In this document: piece by piece, positions 6,629-6,650 of the stretch
Position numbering within the stretch: the first letter of the stretch is position 1
Layout of the letters: each line of letters starts with the position of its first letter
NCBI GenBank assembly: GCA_019412865.1
Contig: DXOJ01000092.1
Span: 3,143 to 9,792, forward strand
DNA from: Bacteroides sp.
Lineage (GTDB): Bacteria; Bacteroidota; Bacteroidia; Bacteroidales; Bacteroidaceae
Length of the DNA stretch: 6,650 nt
Direction of reading: 5' to 3'
Program-made: the position numbers and the translations under genes
The notes under the pieces: model-generated
What the model saw: only the letters and a program-made list of their open reading frames with translations
What the model was told of the DNA's origin: nothing
The model's database searches: none

Positions 6629-6650
6629 CCTTTTCGCTTGTTAAAATGTT

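Overview
The window holds one complete, tightly packed operon of seven genes, all on the minus strand. It encodes a putative electron-bifurcating flavin oxidoreductase / heterodisulfide reductase (Flx-Hdr) complex. In transcription order (from high to low coordinates) the genes are hdrC, hdrB, hdrA, flxD, flxC, flxB and flxA. All seven reading frames look intact. Neighbours either overlap (13, 8 and 8 bp) or lie 2 to 14 bp apart, so co-transcription and translational coupling are very likely. The only non-coding DNA is a 75-bp leader before hdrC and 24 bp after flxA. No RNA gene, mobile element, CRISPR array or long repeat is visible.

Expected electron flow, by analogy with described FlxABCD-HdrABC and MvhADG-HdrABC complexes, starts at FlxA, a FAD/[2Fe-2S] NAD(P)H-oxidising subunit. 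Electrons then pass through the iron-sulfur proteins FlxB and FlxC to FlxD, an MvhD-type [2Fe-2S] adaptor. FlxD feeds HdrA, the FAD protein where bifurcation is thought to occur. One electron branch would reduce ferredoxin. The other would run through HdrC to the two non-cubane [4Fe-4S] clusters of HdrB, which reduce a disulfide. Every cysteine motif this route needs is present. No hydrogenase or formate dehydrogenase catalytic subunit lies in the window, so the pyridine nucleotide is the likely donor.

The host is probably a strictly anaerobic bacterium. Moderate GC, mostly weak Shine-Dalgarno sites and the general feel of the proteins suggest Bacteroidota (Bacteroides or Parabacteroides-like), but this is an impression and not proven by the window. 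If it is right, the main open question is the disulfide substrate: such bacteria are not expected to make the methanogen CoM-S-S-CoB, and no DsrC-like gene is present here. A 9-of-10 match to an FNR-type palindrome in the short leader hints at redox control. The gene order also appears to be the exact reverse of the flxABCD-hdrABC order I recall from Desulfovibrio.
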